Below the pieces are notes generated by a model. That model ran no database searches. It was not told the DNA's origin and saw only the letters and a program-made list of their open reading frames with translations. Position numbers and translations under genes: made by a program. DNA of 21,750 nucleotides from Alkalibacterium sp034520745 (GTDB lineage Bacteria; Bacillota; Bacilli; Lactobacillales; Carnobacteriaceae_A), in assembly GCA_034520745.1 (NCBI GenBank), contig JAXHNF010000019.1:1-21750 (forward strand). The letters run 5' to 3'. Each line of letters opens with the position of its first letter. Position 1 is the first letter of the stretch. This document shows, piece after piece, positions 16,316-21,750 of this stretch.

Positions 16316-16799
16316 ATGGATATCACCATTTTGTCAGTGGGCAAATTAAAAGAAAAGTATCTGAAAAAAGGCATCGATAAGTACACCAAGCGTCTGGGCG
16401 CCTACACGAAAATAAAAGTCGTGGAAGTCCCGGATGAAAAAGCACCGGAAAATCTAAGTGAAGCTGAAATGGAGCAGGTGAAAGATAAAGAAGGCGAGCG
16501 CCTACTTTCCAAAATACCGGATCAGGGCCTATGTCTTCACCTTCAGCCGTGCAGTCCAAAGAACGGACCTCCGAATCCTTCTGCTAAGGAGATTGAAGAC
16601 CTCATGATCCACGGTAAAAGCCAAGATCGTCTTCGTGATCGGCGGTTCACTCGGTTTAAGCAAAGCTGTCATGGACCGCAGCGACACGACCATCTCTTTC
16701 GGAAAAATGACCTACCCCCATCAACTCATGCGTCTGATACTAGTGGAGCAAATTTATAGAGCGTTTCGTATTATGCGGGGGGAACCGTACCATACGTGA
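16316..16799 (+). CDS. rlmH: 23S rRNA (pseudouridine1915-N3)-methyltransferase RlmH
   Basis: This small SPOUT-class methyltransferase modifies m3-pseudouridine in helix 69 of 23S rRNA using S-adenosylmethionine. ATG 16316 follows AAGGAG and reads MDITILSVGKLKEKYLKKGI. The reading continues to LSEAEMEQVKDKEGERLLSKIPDQ. After shifts near 16520-16590 and 16620 it gives IVFVIGGSLGLS (the SAM-binding loop), TTISFGKMTYPHQLMRLILVEQIYRAF and the conserved C-terminus RGEPYHT, with TGA at 16797-16799. Length of about 161 codons is standard. Only 14 bases separate it from ohrR and no promoter is visible between them. Confidence 0.95.
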
Positions 16800-16995
16800 A
16801 TGAGGTTTTTTGGAAACAAAAGCTTAAATTAATACGATTATCTTTAATGACTCTAAAGGTAGTCATGATCATTTCCCAAAAAAATATCATGCCCGCAAAA
16901 CAAACCTGAAATTATAAAGCACATAGAACTTTTTTGAACAAGCCGATTCTGGATCGAATGCGATAGGTAAGGTGAGAAATAATCAGGAAGAAATC

Positions 16996-17923
16996 ATGAA
17001 ACCGATTATTGAAGTGAAGAACTACACTAAGAAATATGGGGATTTTACAGCAGTAGATGATGTTTCATTTGAAGTAGAAGAAGGCAGTATATTTGCCTTT
17101 CTTGGACCAAATGGAGCTGGAAAAAGTACAACGATCAATACATTATGTACGATGATGGAAAAAACAGCTGGAACATTGTTGATCGACGGAAAAGATGTCT
17201 CAACTGAAAAAGATGCCGTACGTGAAGCAATCGGAGTCGTTTTCCAATCGCAAACATTGGATGAAAAAATGACGGTGAACGAGAACTTGAAGATGCACTG
17301 TGTTTTTTATGGGGTACCCAAACAAGAGGTCAAGGATCGAATCAATTTTGTGTTGACCCTTGTTGATCTTCTCGATTGGGAGGATAAAAGTGTGTCTAGT
17401 CTTTCGGGGGAATGAAACGACGAGTAGAAATAGCCCGCGCATTGTTGCATTATCCAAAAGTTTTATTTTTAGATGAACCAACAAGCGGCCTGGATCCGCA
17501 AACGCGAAATAGAATGTGGGAATACATTACCAGACTACAAAAAGAAAAAAATATCACTATCTTTCTAACTACACATTATATGGATGAAGCAGAAATTTGT
17601 GATCACGTAGCCATTATGGACAATGGAAAAATTATGGTAAACGATACACCTGAAAACTTGAAACGGTTTTATACGAAAGATAAAGCCATCGTAAAAGTGA
17701 GTAATCCGGATGTTTTTGAAGCAGCGTTGAAAAGAAATGATCACACGTACAAAAAAGAAAAAGAAACGTTTTATATCGATATAGATGCTGTTCAAGATTT
17801 TCTGCAGTTTGTTGAAACCGTTACAAAAATGAGTTAAAAGATCTGGAAATCAAAAAAGGAACACTGAATGACGTCTTCTTAGAAATCACAGGTAAAGAAA
17901 TTAGAGAGGAGGCCACAGAATGA
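16996..17923 (+). CDS. ABC transporter ATP-binding protein (DrrA-like exporter)
   Basis: This is the nucleotide-binding subunit of an ABC-2 type exporter, of the drug/daunorubicin-resistance subgroup. ATG 16996 (MKPIIEVKNYTKKYGDF) follows AGGA; an in-frame GTG at 16972 is the alternative. It has Walker A GPNGAGKST, a Q-loop in GVVFQSQTLDE, the signature SLSGGMKRR (interrupted by one missing G near 17409), Walker B KVLFLDEPTSGLD and the H-loop TTHYMDEAE. A shift near 17829 restores the DrrA-type C-terminus (ELKDLEIKKGTLNDVFLEITG). It ends at TGA 17921-17923, overlapping the permease start. Codon use and composition look more AT-rich by eye than in the wal genes. Substrate unknown. The gap 16800-16995 contains TATAAA at 16913-16918 but no firm promoter. 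Confidence 0.92.
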
Positions 17924-18745
17924 GAACAATTACTGCACTATGGCTCAGAAACATCAGAGGATTCGTTCGTGACAGGGTCAAACTCATCACTTCATTGGTT
18001 ATTCCATTCTTCTTCCTCTACGTTTTTAATTCTATTTTTCAAACAGACCAAGTAGAAGACCCAATCGCTTTTCTACTTGCCGGGATCATTGTAGCAACGG
18101 TATTCCAAACCTCTTTGAATATTGCGACCTCGACGATCGATGATACTGTTTCAGGTTATATGAAAGAAATCTTAGTGAGTCCGACCAGTCGTTTTCAAGT
18201 AGCCCTGGGACAAATTACTATCAGCGGCTACAATAGCGACCACACAAGGGATTTTGATACTGATACTCGGTTTCTTTACTGGCTTGAGTTTTGACCACTG
18301 GTATACACTTATTTATGTCTTGTTGGCCCTGATGCTAGTTGGACTGGTTTTTTCAGGATTAGGATTATTCTTGGCTTCAATGGTCAAAAGCTCTTCCACT
18401 TTTCAGGTCGTACAACAAGCTGTCGTATTGCCTTTTACATTTTTATCAGGAGCTTATATTCCGTTAGCCTTTTTGCCTGATGTGCTGCGGTTTATTGCGT
18501 ATTTCAATCCCATGACCTATACGACGGCCTTTTTTAGAACCATCATGCTGGAAAAAGGCGGATTGACCCAAGCAGAATGGATAGAACTCGGTTTGGCCCT
18601 GGATTTCAATGGTTTTATAGTGACACCCTGGATAAGCGGGTTCATCATTACTGCTTTTGGCGCTTTATTCTTATTCCTAGCGACAAACTCTTTTGTTCGA
18701 GCAGACTTCAATAAGATATCGCGTAGTTCATTAGGTGGAGGATAA
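17920..18745 (+). CDS. ABC-2 type transporter permease (DrrB-like)
   Basis: This is the membrane subunit partner of the preceding ATPase, starting at ATG 17920 in an ATGA overlap. The N-terminus MRTITALWLRNIRGFVRDR precedes a first helix (LITSLVIPFFFLYVFNSIF). Five further hydrophobic segments follow, including LAGIIVATVFQTSLNI, YVLLALMLVGLVFSGLGLF, AVVLPFTFLSGAYIPL and GFIITAFGALFLFLA. The ABC-2 signature region LSGAYIPLAFLPDVLRFIAY and the NPMTYTTAFFR motif are clear. One frame change lies near 18220-18260. About 275 codons. It ends ISRSSLGGG at TAA 18743-18745. Exports an unknown hydrophobic substrate. Confidence 0.9.
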
Positions 18746-18968
18746 AGAGACATTTTTTCTCTCACCATAAGCGGGCCCTTTCGGGAATTCATTTGTTTGA
18801 TTGCAGGTACAGGAATGTAAAAAAGACGTATAATACAGCAAAAGATAATAACAAATAAAACCTCATTTAATTCGGTTTACGGAGAACTGCATCATAAATG
18901 AGTGAGTTTTTATAAAGTAACAACTAAAAGTAAAACTGATTTGATTTTGTTCTTTTAGTCAGAAAAAA

Positions 18969-19062
18969 TTTCAAAAGATATTTTCAAAAGAAATTAGTCA
19001 TGAAAAGAGTGATAAAAGAAGAGCCGAAATAACTATGGCAACTAATAGTTGCGTATTAGTTG
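18969..19062. repeat. Short direct repeat and perfect inverted repeat in the gap before the XRE gene
   Basis: The gap 18746-19126 has no gene. TTTCAAAAGA occurs at 18969-18978 and again at 18982-18991, 13 bases apart. CAACTAATA (19039-19047) and TATTAGTTG (19054-19062) form a perfect 9-bp inverted repeat around GTTGCG, 65 bases before the XRE start. That position suits an autoregulatory operator or a small leader hairpin. TATAAT at 18829-18834 is a possible -10, but it has a poor -35. Confidence 0.6.
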
Positions 19063-19126
19063 GTCGTAGGCAACCTGTGAGAGTGTTATGCTCGGAATAA
19101 TTAAAAGTTTAAAGGAGAGTAAAATA

Positions 19127-19516
19127 ATGTCTTTAGATTATAATCTTAGAAAGAAAAGAAAATCAATGAGTCTTTCACAGGAATATGTAGCTGAGCAATT
19201 GCAAGTCAGCAGGCAAGCAGTATCAAAATGGGAAACAGGTAAATCTGAACCGTCGATGAACAATCTTAAAAAGTTAGCTGACTTATTTTCTTGTGATCTT
19301 AATGAACTAATTTCTCCTGAAAAAGATGTGGAGGAAGAAATAACATTAAATACTAAAAAAAGAACGATTTACAATATTATCGGAATAATATTGAGCTTTA
19401 TCTGCTTTATCACAGGTATGTTATACGCAGAGCAGGTTCCATTCCTTGTTATAGTTGGTATATGTAGGACTTATGGGTACCAGTTATTTTTCCTCTCGTA
19501 TTATAGTGGAGGTTAA
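19127..19516 (+). CDS. XRE-family regulator with C-terminal membrane segment
   Basis: This is a Cro/CI-type helix-turn-helix regulator. ATG 19127 is preceded by AAAGGAG and reads MSLDYNLRKKRKSMSLSQEYV. The HTH is textbook: SLSQEYVAEQLQVSRQAVSKWETGKSEPS at about residues 15-43, followed by LKKLADLFSCDLNELIS. After a charged linker a hydrophobic segment (IIGIILSFICFITGMLY) and a second (FLVIVGI) suggest a membrane-anchored C-terminus. The end after about 19460 looks frame-disturbed, so the true C-terminus is uncertain. Next to the ABC exporter it may control it, but the 380-bp gap means this is only inference. Confidence 0.8.
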   Translation: MSLDYNLRKKRKSMSLSQEYVAEQLQVSRQAVSKWETGKSEPSMNNLKKLADLFSCDLNELISPEKDVEEEITLNTKKRTIYNIIGIILSFICFITGMLYAEQVPFLVIVGICRTYGYQLFFLSYYSGG

Positions 19517-19614
19517 GTAAAATTAATGAATAATGCAAGTAGAGAAGTGGTAGATTGGATTTGCACGATTTTCCAGAGCGATCCATAAGTAGAGGATATA
19601 TATAAAAAAGTAAA

Positions 19615-19656
19615 AAAAGTAAGTCACATTGGCAAACAACCAATAGGCTTACTTTT
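19615..19656. terminator. Bidirectional terminator between the XRE gene and the glyoxalase gene
   Basis: AAAAGTAAG (19615-19623) pairs with CTTACTTTT (19648-19656), with an inner ATTGG/CCAAT stem and a 7-nt loop. A-rich and T-rich flanks let it serve both convergent genes. Confidence 0.85.
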
Positions 19657-19671
19657 AAACTATTCGAAATA

Positions 19672-20054
19672 TTATTTTCTGCGTTTGACTTCAATGCGGT
19701 AGCCATCTGGGTCTGTCACAAAGAAATAGCTTGGTGTACCGCCTGAAAGTCCTTTTAACTCACCTGTCTTGTAAGCAGAATCTTTACATACGTCATGCAT
19801 TTTCTCCAGGTCATCAACCGTCACGCCTAGATGACTGAAAGCCATCTCCGACAGTATACGGATCGGCATCGTAATTGTAAGTGAGTTCGCATCTGTACAG
19901 AAGAACCGGGGGAATTCAGATAAATCAGATCAAACTTATTTTCCGGGAATTTTCTGTGGCTGGCCACTTCAAAATCAAATAAATTGGTATAGAAGTCTAA
20001 AGTAGCCTCGATATCTCTGACACGCAGGCAAATCTCGACGAGTTCTTGGTTCAT
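19672..20054 (-). CDS. Glyoxalase/VOC-family protein (lactoylglutathione lyase-like)
   Basis: This is a vicinal-oxygen-chelate protein resembling glyoxalase I, which isomerises the methylglyoxal-thiol adduct. The start at 20054 lies 8 bases after GGAGG. The first beta-alpha-beta unit reads LVEICLRVRDIEATLDFYTNLFDFEVA and KFPENKFDLIYLNSP. After frame changes near 19900 and 19850 comes FSHLGVTVDDLEKMHDVC (metal His), then GGTPSYFFVTDPDGYRIEVKRRK with the final metal Glu, ending at 19672. About 127 codons, right for a single-domain glyoxalase. The first metal position is Glu (LVEICLRV) where classical enzymes have His, so the exact activity is uncertain. Confidence 0.85.
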
Positions 20055-20200
20055 ATTATCATCCTCCAATAATTTCTTATCTTCATTCTAGCATGAATCA
20101 AGAATAGACGCATTTTTAAACCCATGTTATATTCTACAGTGCTTTCTAATACAATCAATACGGCTATAGGCTCAATGTAAGAAAGTATTTCTAATACGTA

Positions 20201-20260
20201 TTAACAATATCACGATTTACATAATCGTGATATTGTTAAATGTGTAATTGCTGTTATAAT
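20201..20260 (+). promoter_or_regulatory. Promoter of dbpA with a 17-bp perfect palindrome
   Basis: TTAACAATATCACGATT (20201-20217) is mirrored exactly at 20223-20239 around the loop TACAT. The right arm contains the likely -35 TTGTTA (20233-20238). A 16-bp spacer leads to TATAAT (20255-20260), which also has the extended TG. Overlap with the -35 and lack of a T tract argue for an operator, not a terminator. The gap 20055-20200 shows nothing else clear, apart from having to hold the glyoxalase promoter. Confidence 0.8.
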
Positions 20261-20294
20261 AACTAAACGAACTAATAGAAAGCAGGAGAATATA

Positions 20295-21750
20295 ATTAAT
20301 ACATCATTTGAATCATTTAGGATCAGTCCCAAGATAGTAAAAGCACTGACGAGTTTGCGTTTCTACAAGCCTACGGCGGTACAGGAGGCGGTCGTTCCCT
20401 TGGCCTTGGAGAAACAGGACATCATCGTCGAGTCCCAGACGGGTAGTGGCAAGACGGTTGCCTTTGGGATTCCGCTTTGTGAGCAGGCTGAATGGGAAGA
20501 AAATAAACCGCAAGCGCTGATTTTGGTTCCGACTCGGGAGTTGGCGCTACAGGTCAAGGACGACCTTATGAATATCGGCCGGTTAAAGCGGATCAAGGTG
20601 ACGGCGGTATTCGGGAAGTCGTCCTTTAAAACACAGAAATCCGAACTGAAACAGAAAAGTCACATCGTTGTCGGTACACCGGCCGGCTACTGGAACATTT
20701 AAAAGAAGGCACACTGGTCGTTGATAAAGTCAGCAGCCTGGTTCTGGATGAAGCGGATGAAAGTGCTCAATATGGGCTTTATCGATCAGGGTCGAAGACA
20801 TCATCGGTCAATTACCGAAAGAACGCCAGACGATGCTGTTTTTCTGCCACCATGCCGCCGCAAATCGAGCGTTTAGTCAGTTTTTACATGAGTCCTGACC
20901 GTGCATCTGTCCGGATGGAAGCATCTGAAGAGAACACGCCTAAGATTTCACACGCGTATATCAACGTGGACGAAGCAGCTAAGGAAACAGTACTGTTGGA
21001 CTTATTGACCGTCGAGATCCGGATGGCTGCATCATCTTCTGTAATACCAAAGATGTGGTGGATGCGGTCGAAAAGCATTTGAACAAAGCCGGTTTACCGG
21101 TAGATAAGCTGCACGGCGGTATGGATCAGGATGATCGCCTGGCCGTGATGGATGAGTTCCGCTCCGGGAAACTTCGTTATCTGGTGGCGACCGATGTGGC
21201 TACGCGCGGGATCGACATCGACAATGTGACGCACGTCATCAACTACGATGTGCCTTTCGAAAAAGAGAGCTATACGCACCGGACAGGACGAACAGGTCGC
21301 GCAGGCAAAACGGGACTGGCCTTGACGATGGTCAGTGATCAGGACCAAAGACGCTGGCAGGAAGTGCGTGACTACGCCTTCGACGACAGTCAGGAGCTTA
21401 CGGAAGTATCTGCCCCTAACGAACGCCTGGTGAAACGTTCGAAGGCAGCTTTTGAAAAGAAAATCCAGACACGCGTTGCACCGAAGATTGCCCGAAATAA
21501 AGAGTTGAATAAGGACATTACCAAGGTTTACTTCAATGGCGGCAAAAAGAAAAAACTGCGCGCGGTTGATTTCGTCGGAACGCTGACGAGTATCAAGGAC
21601 GTGTCAGCCGAAGATATCGGCATCATCACGATTCAGGAAAATGTCACCTATATTGAAATCATGAACGGGAAAGGCCCTTACGTCATCTCCGAAATGCAGG
21701 ACCGCACGGTTAAAGGAAAAACGCTGAAGGTCCGTAAAGCTCGCAAGTAA
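20295..21750 (+). CDS. dbpA: DEAD-box ATP-dependent RNA helicase, DbpA/YxiN type
   Basis: This is a helicase that acts on 23S rRNA during 50S ribosomal subunit assembly in the known DbpA/YxiN family. The only start fitting the AGGAG at 20284-20288 is ATT at 20295, reading NTSFESFRISPKIVKAL; an ATG would need one changed base. The motifs run in order: Q motif FYKPTAVQEAVVPLAL, motif I SQTGSGKT, Ia PTRELALQ, a TPGR-like site near 20680, DEAD in LVLDEADE, and SAT near 20850. In the C-lobe are IIFCNTKDVVDAV, LHGGMDQDDRL, YLVATDVATRGIDI and THRTGRTGRAG. The last 75 or so residues (TKVYFNGGKKKKLRAVDFVG to the end) are the DbpA RNA-binding domain. Frame changes cluster at 20680-21020; after 21055 it is intact. 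It ends at the last base of the window, about 485 codons. Confidence 0.95.

Noticed and set aside
1..21050. Reading the broken genes as pseudogenes
   Set aside because: Breaks affect nearly all genes, including normally essential ones, with conserved motifs intact on both sides, which points to sequence errors.

Overview
The window looks like a chromosomal segment of a low-to-mid-GC Firmicute, most likely a member of Lactobacillales and possibly Carnobacteriaceae-like. The order walR-walK-walH-walI-walJ-htrA, followed by rlmH, is typical of that group. Many proteins are acidic, which would suit a salt- or alkali-tolerant species, but the genus is inference. Nearly every gene is broken by several one-base frameshifts, including genes that are normally essential (walR, walK). 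The indels fall inside conserved domains and the reading always resumes in another frame. I therefore read them as sequencing or assembly errors, and annotate each gene over its whole span instead of as fragments.

Layout. 1-931 (+): 3' part of a fructose-type PTS EIIC. 987-3061 (-): ktrB-ktrA potassium uptake operon. 3299-4765 (+): cytoplasmic GH13 alpha-amylase. 4778-5283: two strong terminators enclosing a tandem array of about six 51-bp units. 5289-6318 (-): DUF948 and YtxH envelope-stress proteins. 6595-7111 (+): stand-alone EIIA of the glucose family. 7136-13039 (+): the WalRK cell-wall two-component operon with its membrane regulators WalH and WalI, then the exonuclease-like WalJ. 13510-14687 (+): htrA, apparently a lipoprotein. 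14972-15261: DnaA-box cluster. 15327-16301: divergent ohr/ohrR with a perfect OhrR operator, with rlmH following ohrR. 16996-18745 (+): a DrrAB-like ABC exporter that is visibly more AT-rich. 19127-19516 (+): XRE regulator with a membrane tail. 19672-20054 (-): glyoxalase-type VOC protein. 20295-21750 (+): DbpA/YxiN-type DEAD-box RNA helicase.

How the parts relate. KtrAB, the wal operon, HtrA and the YtxH/DUF948 pair all belong to osmotic and envelope homeostasis. The amylase and EIIA belong to carbohydrate use. Ohr/OhrR is a self-contained organic-peroxide switch. RlmH and DbpA both act on 23S rRNA.

The most unusual signal is non-coding. Two arrays, 13112-13258 and 14749-14897, lie on either side of htrA. 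Each contains three units of 51-52 bp. Every unit is a left arm resembling AATCGTTATAAGT and a right arm resembling ACTCATAACGATT, and the arm starts are exactly 32 bp apart in all six units. The six 19-nt segments between the arms differ from one another. The second array runs almost into the DnaA-box cluster. I do not recognise this element. It and the unrelated 51-bp array at 4895-5215 are the best candidates for something undescribed.
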